This document shows, in pieces, positions 50,267 through 59,004 of a stretch of 64,000 bases of DNA (position 1 is its first letter; each line of letters begins with the position of its first letter). This DNA comes from Chitinophagales bacterium. GTDB taxonomy: Bacteria > Bacteroidota > Bacteroidia > Chitinophagales > Chitinophagaceae. The position numbers were made by a program, and so were the translations under genes. Below the pieces are notes generated by a model, which was given only the letters and a program-made list of their open reading frames with translations, ran no database searches and had not been told where the DNA came from. The DNA is taken from positions 39,299 to 103,298 of the forward strand of contig JANXQO010000062.1 of assembly GCA_025353485.1 (NCBI GenBank), given 5' to 3'.

Positions 50267-50962
50267 ATGAAAAAATTATTAGTTGCAGCATTTGCTATGG
50301 CAATGCTCACAAGTACAAAAGCGCAGGTATATATCCAGGGAGGCGTAAACCTTGCCAACATTACTAAAACCACCAGCGGGCAAACGGAAGACAATAATAT
50401 GCTCACCACTTTTAATGCCGGCATATTGGGGCGTTTTGGTTTATCAAAAGTTGTTGACCTTGAAAGCGGCCTGTTGTTTACAGGCAAAGGTTCCAAAGCA
50501 AATACGTATTATACCTCCGGCAACACCTCAGACAATTATGTAAAAACAAAATTTAATCCTTTCTACATCGAGGTTCCTTTAAATGTTGTTGTAAGAGTTC
50601 CGTTGCAAAAAACACATGGCCTTTTCTTCCATGCAGGCCCTTATGCAGCTATTGGTGTTGCAGGTAAATCAACAACAGATCAAAAAATTATCGGGATAAG
50701 CAGCCATTCTGAAAATACTATTCAGTATGCAAATGACAATCCTTTTACTTCCCGTCAGGAAGATGCTGCTTACTATAAATTGAAGCGTTTTGATTTTGGT
50801 ATAAATATTGGCGGAGGATTTGATCTTGGAAAAATATTATTGAAAGCTAATTATGGTTATGGCTTAACAAAGATCAATTCTACTGAAAGCAATAATGCAT
50901 CAGATGATAAAAATAAATACCGCACATTAAGTTTTTCTGTAGGCGTGCCCATCGGAAAATAA
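50267..50962 (+). CDS. PorT-like outer-membrane beta-barrel protein
   Basis: A 231-residue protein with a signal peptide ending at TKAQ. The body is an OMP_b-brl-type small barrel: YIQGGVNLANI, LGRFGLSKVVDLESGLLFTGKG, YIEVPLNVVVRVP, HAGPYAAIGVAG and the C-terminal LSFSVGVPIGK. Function is unknown. A terminator follows 20 bases after the stop. Confidence 0.83.
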   Translation: MKKLLVAAFAMAMLTSTKAQVYIQGGVNLANITKTTSGQTEDNNMLTTFNAGILGRFGLSKVVDLESGLLFTGKGSKANTYYTSGNTSDNYVKTKFNPFYIEVPLNVVVRVPLQKTHGLFFHAGPYAAIGVAGKSTTDQKIIGISSHSENTIQYANDNPFTSRQEDAAYYKLKRFDFGINIGGGFDLGKILLKANYGYGLTKINSTESNNASDDKNKYRTLSFSVGVPIGK

Positions 50963-50979
50963 TTCTCTGCATAACTACA

Positions 50980-51014
50980 AAAAAGCTGTTCAAAATTTGA
51001 GCAGCTTTTTTTTT
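50980..51014 (+). terminator. Rho-independent terminator
   Basis: AGCTGTTCAAA pairs with TTTGAGCAGCT with one mismatch and is followed by nine T residues. It ends the barrel gene transcript. Confidence 0.8.
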
Positions 51015-51068
51015 AAAATTTTTTATTAAGGCCCTCTCTTGTTAGTATCGCCGCCAGTCAATACCAAA

Positions 51069-52022
51069 CTATACAATTTGCTTTACTGCATTAACTATTA
51101 CATGAGGCTTGCCCAGCGTATAATAATGCAGGATAGGCACTCCGGATTTTTTTAATTCTTTTGATTGCATCAAAAGCCATTCGGTACCCACTACTTCTAC
51201 ATCTTTATCATCTTTGCATTTTAAAATTTCGGTGCTGAGTTCTGTAGGAATATCAACATGGAAGGTTCTTGGCAAAACCGATAATTGCTTTTTTGAAGTG
51301 ATAGGTTTTAATCCGGGTATTATGGGAACATCAATTCCCGTTTCTTTACATGCTTTTACAAAATCAAAATATTTTTTATTATCAAAAAACATTTGAGTGG
51401 TAACATACTCAGCGCCTGCATCCACTTTTGCTTTTAAATATTTCAGGTCGGTCTGCAGATTTGGCGCTTCAAAATGTTTTTCCGGATAGCCGGCAACACC
51501 AATACAGAATTGCGTTTTAGAGCCATCTCTTATATCTTCTTCTAAATAAATTCCATTATTAAGATCAACAGCCTGTTTTAAAAGATCAATAGCATACCGG
51601 TGCCCGTTTTGTTCCGGCTCAAATAGTGTTTCATTTTTGGCTGCATCGCCACGCAGCACCAAAACATTATCTATTCCTAAAAAAGCAAGGTCAATTAAAG
51701 CACTTTCTGTTTCCTGCTTGCTAAAGCCGCCGCATATCAAATGCGGTACAGCATCCACTTTATAATGATTCATTATAGCGGCACAAATTCCAACAGTACC
51801 TGGTCTTTTTCTTACTTCTACTTTATCAAAAGTTCCATCCGCTTTCTTTTTAAAAACCTGTTCGCTGCGGTGATACGTTACATTGATGAATGCAGGATTA
51901 AATTCCATCAGCGGATCAAGATGATCGTAAATGGAATTAATTGTTTTCCCCTTAAGTGGTGGTAAAATTTCAAAAGATATTACTATATCCTTTCCAGCTT
52001 TTATGTGATCGGTGACTTTCAT
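51069..52022 (-). CDS. metF: Methylenetetrahydrofolate reductase
   Basis: A 317-residue TIM-barrel flavoenzyme. Recognisable parts are ISFEILPPLKGKTI with the catalytic Glu, FINVTYHRSEQ, HLICGGFSKQE, DNVLVLRGD and YVTTQMFFDNKKY. It reduces 5,10-methylene- to 5-methyl-tetrahydrofolate for methionine synthesis. A -7 box precedes it. The gene stands alone. Confidence 0.95.
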   Translation of the reverse strand: MKVTDHIKAGKDIVISFEILPPLKGKTINSIYDHLDPLMEFNPAFINVTYHRSEQVFKKKADGTFDKVEVRKRPGTVGICAAIMNHYKVDAVPHLICGGFSKQETESALIDLAFLGIDNVLVLRGDAAKNETLFEPEQNGHRYAIDLLKQAVDLNNGIYLEEDIRDGSKTQFCIGVAGYPEKHFEAPNLQTDLKYLKAKVDAGAEYVTTQMFFDNKKYFDFVKACKETGIDVPIIPGLKPITSKKQLSVLPRTFHVDIPTELSTEILKCKDDKDVEVVGTEWLLMQSKELKKSGVPILHYYTLGKPHVIVNAVKQIV

Positions 52023-52038
52023 TATTAAAAATTGAGTG

Positions 52039-52046
52039 CAAACTTA
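52039..52046 (-). promoter_or_regulatory. -7 box before metF
   Basis: The minus strand reads TAAGTTTG, a full TAnnTTTG match, 17 bases before the start codon. Confidence 0.4.
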
Positions 52047-52162
52047 AACAACTGTTTTGTAAAAAAAGAAATGCACAGGTGTACAAGTGAGTTTCCAAAG
52101 GCTTAGGAGACAAAACGATGCTGATAGAAGCGCTATTGTTTGGGCAAATTTTTTTTTATTCT

Positions 52163-53200
52163 TTATTGTTTAATACCTTGTAAATTACCAGGTCTATACT
52201 TTTCATTTGCATTATATCTTTCCCAAACACTTTCATCAATTGACTGGTTGGAATTATCATTCAAAGTAATTTTTCTTTGGCAGGGTAGCCAGAACCAATA
52301 CGTTGGTGTATATGAATTGCGAAGTTCTCCTGAATAATCCGGTTTAATTTCTTTCAGGCGATCATCATCATAGCACAAGCCAACATCTTTTGCTTTTTCT
52401 ATCAGCCAGTTTAATGCAACATCGCTTAAGCCAGAATCGGCATAGCCTCCTCCAATATTTGAATGAACGCCCGCAAACCAGCGCTGCTCCATATGTTGCG
52501 GGTCATTAGGATTGCCTGTAGCTTTCTTACTTTTTTCCCATAACGTGGGTTTAAACAAAAATCTTTTTTCATTTATCGCTAATGCATGGTACGCATTGCC
52601 AACAGTGCTGCTTAATGTTACATCGTGAAACTTGTAACGGTTTTTATTTTTGAATTTGTACCACGGCAAAGGAATGCCGAGACTGCCTACTGTATCCCAC
52701 ACACCAATAAATTTTGTGTGTGTTATATTTTCAAAACAATAATTTTTTCTGAAAGATGTCATCAGGTCAGAATCAGGCGTGCTGTAATCGTTCTTGTTTC
52801 TGTACAATTCAAATGCCTTATTAACAAGATGAATATATTGTGGTTTCAGCACTCCGCAATTTCTTATAAAACCTGCAATGCTCCTTGCTGTATAAGCCCC
52901 CCTGCTGAATCCAAATAAAAATATGTGATCGCCCGGTTGATAATTTAATGCAATAAAAGTATACATATCCTGAATGTGCTTATCAAGACCGTGCCCTGTG
53001 AGTCCTCCGGTAATTTTATCTCTTTCGGAATAACCCGTGCCAACACCTTCATCATAAATTTTGCATTGTTGAATACCATCAGTGCCGGACGAACATATTG
53101 TATTGAACATTTTTTCTACGTTGGTTTTTACAACAGTTCTCCTGTCAGTAGTGCCTGGCTTGTTCCATGTGCCGTCGCTGCATGTTATAATTCTTTTCAT
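52163..53200 (-). CDS. DUF2235 alpha/beta hydrolase
   Basis: A 345-residue protein with the DUF2235 start IITCSDGTWNKPGTTDRRT and the nucleophile motif FGFSRGAYTARSIAGFI near residue 100. The late GGGYADSGLSDVALNWL segment belongs to the same family. Members include type VI secretion phospholipase effectors, but no such genes are near, so a different lipid or ester role is likely. No signal peptide is visible. Confidence 0.88.
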   Translation of the reverse strand: MKRIITCSDGTWNKPGTTDRRTVVKTNVEKMFNTICSSGTDGIQQCKIYDEGVGTGYSERDKITGGLTGHGLDKHIQDMYTFIALNYQPGDHIFLFGFSRGAYTARSIAGFIRNCGVLKPQYIHLVNKAFELYRNKNDYSTPDSDLMTSFRKNYCFENITHTKFIGVWDTVGSLGIPLPWYKFKNKNRYKFHDVTLSSTVGNAYHALAINEKRFLFKPTLWEKSKKATGNPNDPQHMEQRWFAGVHSNIGGGYADSGLSDVALNWLIEKAKDVGLCYDDDRLKEIKPDYSGELRNSYTPTYWFWLPCQRKITLNDNSNQSIDESVWERYNANEKYRPGNLQGIKQ

Positions 53201-53283
53201 TTAATTATAGTTGTCACAAACATAAGCTGTAATATAAAACTTATTATAACATTTCTTCCACTGCTTTTTAAATTCCATTCTCT

Positions 53284-53291
53284 TATTTTTG
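53284..53291 (+). promoter_or_regulatory. -7 box before lptB
   Basis: TATTTTTG matches TAnnTTTG and overlaps the TTG proposed by the track at 53289, arguing for a later start at 53307. Confidence 0.45.
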
Positions 53292-53306
53292 TTTAAACAC
53301 ATTGTT

Positions 53307-54056
53307 TTGAATCAAACTATTTACGCAAAAGATATTGTAAAGCATTACGGCAGAAGGGCTGTTGTAAATCATGTTTCATTCCATGTACAGCAGGGAGAGA
53401 TTGTTGGCTTATTAGGACCAAATGGTGCAGGAAAAACAACAAGCTTTTACCAGGTTGTAGGTTTAATAAGGCCTGATAAAGGTGATATTTTTTTGAATGA
53501 TCTTAATATAACTAAACTGCCCATGTACAAAAGAGCAAAGATGGGCATTGGCTATTTACCGCAGGAAGCAAGTGTTTTTAGAAAGCTTAGTGTAGAAGAT
53601 AATATTGCTGCCGTTTTGGAAATGAGTAGCTATAATAAAAAACAACAAAAAGAAAAATTAGAATCGCTGATAGAAGAATTGAGATTAAGCCATGTACGCA
53701 AAAGCAATGGTGATGTACTTAGCGGCGGCGAAAGAAGAAGAACAGAAATAGCAAGAGCGCTGGCAGTGGATCCTAAATTTATTTTATTAGATGAACCATT
53801 TGCCGGTATAGATCCTATTGCTGTTGAGGATATTCAGTCGATAGTAAATAAATTAAAATTTAAGAACATCGGAATTCTAATTACTGATCACAATGTAAAT
53901 GAAACCTTGTCTATCTGCGACAGGGCTTATCTTTTGATAGAAGGAAAAATTTTTAAACATGGTACGGCCGAAGAGCTTGCAGATGATGAACACGTAAGAA
54001 GATTATATCTCGGAAGAAATTTTGAATTAAAGAGAAAAGATTTTTTACAGGCATAA
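53307..54056 (+). CDS. lptB: LPS export ABC transporter ATP-binding protein
   Basis: A 249-residue ATPase. Walker A is GPNGAGKTT, the signature LSGGERRR, Walker [13 protein letters not shown] and the switch [23 protein letters not shown] is specific for LptB. It powers lipopolysaccharide export by the LptFG complex. The TTG start at 53307 ([15 protein letters not shown]) is preferred over the track start. A GH3 gene follows after an inverted repeat. Confidence 0.9.
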   Translation: MNQTIYAKDIVKHYGRRAVVNHVSFHVQQGEIVGLLGPNGAGKTTSFYQVVGLIRPDKGDIFLNDLNITKLPMYKRAKMGIGYLPQEASVFRKLSVEDNIAAVLEMSSYNKKQQKEKLESLIEELRLSHVRKSNGDVLSGGERRRTEIARALAVDPKFILLDEPFAGIDPIAVEDIQSIVNKLKFKNIGILITDHNVNETLSICDRAYLLIEGKIFKHGTAEELADDEHVRRLYLGRNFELKRKDFLQA

Positions 54057-54058
54057 AG

Positions 54059-54139
54059 ACGTGAAACGTAAAAGGTGAAACGTAAATAAATTTTAAAGTT
54101 TGAATCTTCTATTTCACGGCTGACGTGTCACGTTTCACG
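54059..54139. repeat. Inverted repeat between lptB and the GH3 gene
   Basis: ACGTGAAACGT on the left and ACGTTTCACG (54130-54139) on the right are reverse complements, with further CACG/CGTG blocks between. Confidence 0.6.
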
Positions 54140-54164
54140 AAATAAAATCCTACTTTGCTTATCA

Positions 54165-55685
54165 ATGAAACTGCTTAGTCCTGCCATATCACGTTTAGCA
54201 AGGTTAAGATTGTGGCGTATAGAGAACTGGGTGTGTGATCCCATCGCCGCACAACGGGAGGTTTTACAACACCTGATAACTTCTGCGCAATACACTGAGT
54301 TTGGGCGTAAGTATAATTTTGAAAAATTATTTTCAATCAGTGAATACAAAAAAAATGTTCCCATCCATGAGTACGATGATATAAAACCTTACATCTTACG
54401 CATGATGAACGGAGAAGAAAATATTCTTTGGAACACCCCTGTAAACTGGTTTGCAAAAAGCAGCGGCACCACTTCAGATAAAAGCAAGTTCATTCCCATC
54501 AGTGATGAAAGCTTTACTGACATGCACTTTAAGGCCTCCAAAGATGTACTTACAAATTATTATAACAATTTTCCTGAAAGCGATTTACTCACAGGAAAAA
54601 GTTTAGTTGTTGGTGGAAGCCACCAGGTGCACCAGGTAAATGAAGACATTCATTATGGTGATCTGAGCGCTGTTCTTATACAGAATACTCCTTTTTGGGG
54701 CCACTGGATCCGTACTCCCGAACTAAGTGTTGCATTGCTTGATGAATGGGAAAATAAAATTGAGAAGCTTGCCCATATCACCATAAATGAAAATGTTACT
54801 TCACTGGCTGGGGTACCTACATGGACCATCGTTTTAATAAAAAGAGTTTTAGAACTATCAGGCAAACAATATTTAAAAGAAGTATGGCCAAACCTTGAAT
54901 TATATATTCATGGAGGTGTTTCATTTGTGCCGTACCGTGAGCAGTTAGACCGGTTAATTGGTAAGCCTATAAACTATCTTGAAATATATAATGCAAGCGA
55001 AGGGTTTATTGCAGGCCAGGATAAACTAAATGATGACGGAATGCTGTTGTTTACTGATCATGGAATTTTTTATGAGTTTATGCCTGTTGATGAATATGGA
55101 AAAGATAATCCGGAAACGATCGGTTTAAAAGATGTAGTGCTGAATAAAAATTATGCGCTGGTAATAAGCACCAATGGAGGTTTATGGAGATATTTAATTG
55201 GCGATACTATTCAATTTACATCGCTGCGGCCTTACAAAATAAAAGTCACAGGCAGGCTTAAACATTATATAAATGCTTTTGGCGAAGAAATAATTGTTGA
55301 CAATTCTGACAACGCAATAACCATTGCGTCTGAAAAAACCGGGGCCGTTGTTATTGATTACACGGCAGCTCCTGTATATTTCAGCGATAACAACAACGGC
55401 GCTCATGAATGGCTTATTGAATTTGATAAAGAGCCTGACGATCTTAATACCTTTACATTTGAATTGGACAGCGCATTAAAATCCATCAACAGTGATTACG
55501 AGGCAAAGCGGCATAAAAACATTGCACTTCGTATGCCCATTGTTTATGCAGTAAAAAAAGGAACCTTTACAGAATGGCTGCGAAGCAAAGGAAAACTTGG
55601 TGGACAACATAAAGTACCAAGATTAAGCAATGAAAGAAATTTGCTGGAGGAAATAAAACTGATAAGTAAAAAAGAAATTGAGTAG
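54165..55685 (+). CDS. GH3-family acyl-adenylate enzyme (second copy)
   Basis: A 506-residue paralogue of the protein at 34406. ATP-binding FAKSSGTTSDKSKFIP, HGGVSFVPYREQLD, YNASEGFIAGQD, STNGGLWRYLIGDTIQF and SKGKLGGQHKVPRL correspond block by block. fabG starts two bases after its stop codon, so the two are one transcription unit. This suggests acyl-chain metabolism. The bacterial substrate is unknown. Confidence 0.9.
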   Translation: MKLLSPAISRLARLRLWRIENWVCDPIAAQREVLQHLITSAQYTEFGRKYNFEKLFSISEYKKNVPIHEYDDIKPYILRMMNGEENILWNTPVNWFAKSSGTTSDKSKFIPISDESFTDMHFKASKDVLTNYYNNFPESDLLTGKSLVVGGSHQVHQVNEDIHYGDLSAVLIQNTPFWGHWIRTPELSVALLDEWENKIEKLAHITINENVTSLAGVPTWTIVLIKRVLELSGKQYLKEVWPNLELYIHGGVSFVPYREQLDRLIGKPINYLEIYNASEGFIAGQDKLNDDGMLLFTDHGIFYEFMPVDEYGKDNPETIGLKDVVLNKNYALVISTNGGLWRYLIGDTIQFTSLRPYKIKVTGRLKHYINAFGEEIIVDNSDNAITIASEKTGAVVIDYTAAPVYFSDNNNGAHEWLIEFDKEPDDLNTFTFELDSALKSINSDYEAKRHKNIALRMPIVYAVKKGTFTEWLRSKGKLGGQHKVPRLSNERNLLEEIKLISKKEIE

Positions 55686-55687
55686 TT

Positions 55688-56437
55688 ATGAAACTTCTTG
55701 AAAATAAAGTAGCTATTATAACCGGCGCCAGCCGTGGCATTGGTGAAGGCATTGCATTAAAACTGGCAGAGCATGGCGCACATATTGCCTTCACTTATTT
55801 GAGCAGTGATGAAAAAGCAATGTCGTTGAAAGAAAGATTACAATCTTATGGTGTAAAAGCAAAAGCTTACAAAAGCAATGCTGCTATTTATGATTATGCA
55901 GAATCAACTGTGAATGATGTGGTGAAAGAATTTGGCGGTGTAGATATTTGTGTAAACAACGCAGGCATCTCAAAAGATAATTTATTGCTGCGCATGACAC
56001 CCGAGCAATGGGATGAAGTGATAACTACTAATTTAAAAAGCGTTTTCAACATGACAAAGCAGGTTATCCGCCCGATGATGAAAGCAAGAAAAGGAAGTAT
56101 CATCAACATGAGTTCGATAGTTGGTATGCGGGGAAATGCAGGCCAGAGCAGCTATGCAGCAAGTAAAGCAGGCATCATTGGTTTTACAAAATCAATTGCA
56201 GCAGAATTGGGAAGCCGAAATGTTAGATGCAATGCAATTGCCCCTGGTTTTGTAGAAACTGATATGACGGGTTATTTAAAAGATGGCGAAGGCGCCGATA
56301 AATACAAAGCCAATATTCCTTTGGGAAGATTTGGAACTGTAGAAGATATTGCCAATGTTACATTGTTTTTAGCAAGCGATATGAGTAGCTATGTAACAGG
56401 ACAAACCATAAGTGTTTGCGGTGGGCTAAATATGTAA
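55688..56437 (+). CDS. fabG: 3-oxoacyl-ACP reductase (SDR family)
   Basis: A 249-residue short-chain dehydrogenase with NADP motif TGASRGIGEG, VNNAGIS, catalytic Ser in MSSIVG and YAASK motif (SYAASKAGIIGFTK). The VTGQTISVCGGLNM end is typical of FabG. It reduces 3-oxoacyl-ACP in fatty-acid synthesis. It is coupled to the GH3 gene upstream. Confidence 0.93.
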   Translation: MKLLENKVAIITGASRGIGEGIALKLAEHGAHIAFTYLSSDEKAMSLKERLQSYGVKAKAYKSNAAIYDYAESTVNDVVKEFGGVDICVNNAGISKDNLLLRMTPEQWDEVITTNLKSVFNMTKQVIRPMMKARKGSIINMSSIVGMRGNAGQSSYAASKAGIIGFTKSIAAELGSRNVRCNAIAPGFVETDMTGYLKDGEGADKYKANIPLGRFGTVEDIANVTLFLASDMSSYVTGQTISVCGGLNM

Positions 56438-56446
56438 AACCAGAAA

Positions 56447-56487
56447 TCCCTCTACCCTCCTAAATCCTCCCTAAAGGGAGGACTTGG
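56447..56487. repeat. Hairpin element, left half of a composite pair
   Basis: CCCTCTACCC, CCTAAA and TCCTCCCTAAAGGGAGGA (56465-56482) followed by CTTGG. Its inverted partner is at 56641-56676. Confidence 0.75.
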
Positions 56488-56640
56488 TTACGCTAAAATT
56501 TTTCTGAAATTTCTATGATGCTAAACATTATGCGGATGAAGTGATTGCGACACAACGATGATGCTCTGAAATACTAAAGCTGGGGTTAAAAAATAAACTG
56601 CGGTAAATAAATATTTGAAATTCCCTACAGCGGAATCTTT

Positions 56641-56676
56641 TGGAAGTCTCCCCTTTGGGGAGATTTAGAGGGGCTG
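56641..56676. repeat. Hairpin element, right half of a composite pair
   Basis: GGAAG, TCTCCCCTTTGGGGAGA (56647-56663), then TTTAGAGGGGCT: the inverse order of the left element. The pair encloses about 150 bases of non-coding DNA. Confidence 0.75.
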
Positions 56677-56682
56677 TGTTTT

Positions 56683-57282
56683 CTACTCCGCTTCCGCTAC
56701 AACTTCCTTCACCTCAGGGATCATTCTCTTCATCATCCCTTCAATGCCGGCTTTTAAAGTTATCATGGAAGAAGGGCAGCCAGAGCAACTTCCCTGCAAC
56801 ATAAGATTTACTTTACCATCTTCGTAGCTTCTGAATTGTATAGCGCCGCCATCCATTTCCACGGCAGGTTTTACATAATTTTCGAGCAATTCTTTTATAC
56901 GTTTTACTACATCTTCATCATCAGCACTTACTTCGTTGCTGCTTTCTGATTTCATGTTGGCAACATCTTCTTCGTTTACAACAGGCTTGCCCTCTTCTAA
57001 ATATTCTTTTAAAAATTGCTTGATAGAAGGAATAACATCCTGCCAGTCTTCTGTTTCATTTGTTTTAGTAAGCGTAACAAAATTGCTTGCTATAAAAACT
57101 GATTTTATAAAAGGGAAACTAAAAAGTTCTGTAGCTAAAGGTGATGGTGAGGCACTTGCATCATCCTGAAAGTCAATGCTCTTTCCCGGATACAATAATT
57201 TGTTGGCAACAAATTTCATTGTCTCAGGGTTAGGGGTCATTTCGGTGTATATGCTGATTACGGGGTTACCTGTTTTTATCAT
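56683..57282 (-). CDS. nfuA: NifU-like Fe-S scaffold protein (Nfu)
   Basis: A 199-residue protein. The N-terminal Nfu_N domain (EMTPNPETMKFVANKLLYPG) is followed by the NifU domain from about 120 with Fe-S cysteines in GSCSGCPSSMITLKAGIE. It delivers clusters to target proteins. No isc or suf genes are adjacent. A -7 box TAACTTTG lies on the minus strand at 57303-57310. Confidence 0.9.
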   Translation of the reverse strand: MIKTGNPVISIYTEMTPNPETMKFVANKLLYPGKSIDFQDDASASPSPLATELFSFPFIKSVFIASNFVTLTKTNETEDWQDVIPSIKQFLKEYLEEGKPVVNEEDVANMKSESSNEVSADDEDVVKRIKELLENYVKPAVEMDGGAIQFRSYEDGKVNLMLQGSCSGCPSSMITLKAGIEGMMKRMIPEVKEVVAEAE

Positions 57283-57302
57283 AACAAAAAATTTAACTAT
57301 CC

Positions 57303-57310
57303 CAAAGTTA
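57303..57310 (-). promoter_or_regulatory. -7 box before the Nfu gene
   Basis: The minus strand reads TAACTTTG, a full TAnnTTTG match 20 bases before the start codon. Confidence 0.4.
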
Positions 57311-57391
57311 ATAAGTTTGCGCCCTAATACATCATCGGGTAGTATATAACAGAGTTAAATAACCAAGATTTTTCTTTTCTCGAAAACTAAA

Positions 57392-58237
57392 CTATAGCCT
57401 TACCCCAACTCCTGCAGAAAAATAGAAAAGATCACTGCCTCTTTCAGAAAGATCAGGTCTGCTATTAACTGTAACCAGATTTTGAGGCATGACATAGGCG
57501 GGAGAAATATATGCATTGAATTTTCCTTTAACTAAAACCATAGGTGCAGATACTTCATAAGAAAGAATAGTAAATTGTTTTGCCTGTTCTATAGAAGAAC
57601 TATTGTTTGCTAATAATGGCAGGCCATTGTTCTTCTTTACATTTTTAAAATAAGTGTGTGTACCCGAATAAATATATGCGGATGGATTAACTGCAAGCAC
57701 TGCATTATTAATAATATTTCTAAAAAGAAAAAGTTTATCCAGTCCTGCCGTCAGTCCAAAATCTGTTTGGCCATTACTAAACTTAATATCACCTCCAACA
57801 TTTACATTCACAATTTTATTATTGTAAATTATATTTACTCCGGCCTGTCCTTTTAATGCTGATTGCACTAAAACGCTTTTATCCTGGTAGAGAAAATGAT
57901 CGTAATAAATATTGCCGGAAAAATTTTTACTGTAAGGAAAACGATAGCCACCTTCCAGTATAGTGCCTGTATAATTTAATGGTGTAGCAGCATTCTGTAT
58001 AAAAATAAATGTGGAATTAAGATAAAAGCCTGTTTTGCTTTTTAACCCGATAACAGGAAAAAGGCCGCTGCTTTTTAAACTATCTGTTCTTCCCAGGTAA
58101 TGAAGTTTTGATTGATAATTTACACTTGCTGTTAATTCGTTCTTTGCGCTGTCACGGATGTTTTGAGAATCTGCACTAAAAAAAACCAGCAACCCTATAA
58201 CTATTAAGGATATACTTTTAATTTTTGTATAAGGCAT
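57392..58237 (-). CDS. Outer-membrane beta-barrel protein, paralogue of the 8026 gene
   Basis: A 281-residue protein with a signal peptide ending near ADSQ and a barrel-like mature chain. Matching blocks with the 8026 product include HYLGRTDSLKSSGLFPVIGL, a TGFYL strand and NVGGDIKFSNGQTDFGLTAGL. The C-terminus FYFSAGVGVRL fits an outer-membrane signal. It lies downstream of a low-complexity secreted protein, so the barrel plus charged-protein pair exists twice in this window. Function is unknown. Confidence 0.75.
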   Translation of the reverse strand: MPYTKIKSISLIVIGLLVFFSADSQNIRDSAKNELTASVNYQSKLHYLGRTDSLKSSGLFPVIGLKSKTGFYLNSTFIFIQNAATPLNYTGTILEGGYRFPYSKNFSGNIYYDHFLYQDKSVLVQSALKGQAGVNIIYNNKIVNVNVGGDIKFSNGQTDFGLTAGLDKLFLFRNIINNAVLAVNPSAYIYSGTHTYFKNVKKNNGLPLLANNSSSIEQAKQFTILSYEVSAPMVLVKGKFNAYISPAYVMPQNLVTVNSRPDLSERGSDLFYFSAGVGVRL

Positions 58238-58276
58238 AGTTATAAGGTTGCGGTTAAAAAAATTGGGCTATGTTTA

Positions 58277-58864
58277 TTATTGTTTCTTCACATCAGCTTT
58301 TACTTTTGTTTCAGAAGAAATATTTACATTAGCTTTTGAATCTTTTATTTTATCCTTAACCTTTGTAACGTTGTCTTTTGTTTTTTCCTTAGTCTTATCA
58401 GCACCGTCTTTTACTTTTGTTTTTGTTTCCTGTACTGCGTCAGTGGTATTTTGTGTTGACACATTTCCTGATACAGTTGCATCTGTTTGAGATGAGGTAA
58501 GAATACTTGTTCCATTTTCTAAATTTCCATTTCCGTTTGATTGGTTTCCTGAATTGTTGTTTGAAGAATTAACCTGCGTAGCCGTGTTTACACCTGCATT
58601 AGCTTTTACAGCCGGTTCAGGTTTAGCATTATTTACTTTTGTAACTGCTGTTGTTGAAACCTGTGTAGCCTTAGTTACAGCTGTGTTGGTGGCTGTTCTT
58701 GTTGTAGAAACGGTTTTGCTTACAGCACTGTTAACGGCTGCAGCGTTAACTGTTGTTGTAGCTTTTGTAGCAGAGTTAACTCCTACGTTTAATTGGGCAA
58801 AAGAAAAATGTGAAATTAAAATAAATGCAGCGCTGGCTAAAAATCCAAAGATTTTCTTTTTCAT
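58277..58864 (-). CDS. Secreted low-complexity Thr/Ala/Lys-rich protein
   Basis: A 195-residue protein from the ATG at 58864 (MKKKIFGFLASAAFILISHF, signal ending at SFAQ). The middle is rich in Thr, Ala, Val and Asn with repeated ATK(A/V)T-like steps, and the end is a Lys/Asp repeat (KVKDGADKTKEKTKDNVTKV). The end resembles the charged protein at 8960. No domain was recognised. It lies just upstream of the paralogous barrel gene. Confidence 0.72.
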   Translation of the reverse strand: MKKKIFGFLASAAFILISHFSFAQLNVGVNSATKATTTVNAAAVNSAVSKTVSTTRTATNTAVTKATQVSTTAVTKVNNAKPEPAVKANAGVNTATQVNSSNNNSGNQSNGNGNLENGTSILTSSQTDATVSGNVSTQNTTDAVQETKTKVKDGADKTKEKTKDNVTKVKDKIKDSKANVNISSETKVKADVKKQ

Positions 58865-59004
58865 AAAGTTGTAATTTTTCAAGTGAATAAATGAGGTTCG
58901 CTGTTATGATGCCAAAACTTATGCCAACGCTGTCTTAAAATGAATCGTAAAAATATTTCACGACTAAAATTTTTTTCTGATAACAAATCTTTAACAAGAA
59001 AAGG

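Noticed and set aside
52163-53200. DUF2235 protein as a type VI secretion effector
   Set aside because: No secretion-system, PAAR or VgrG genes lie nearby and no immunity gene is visible.
58554-58874. 106-residue hydrophobic ORF antisense to the low-complexity gene
   Set aside because: It is the reverse reading of Thr/Ala-rich codons and has no independent support.
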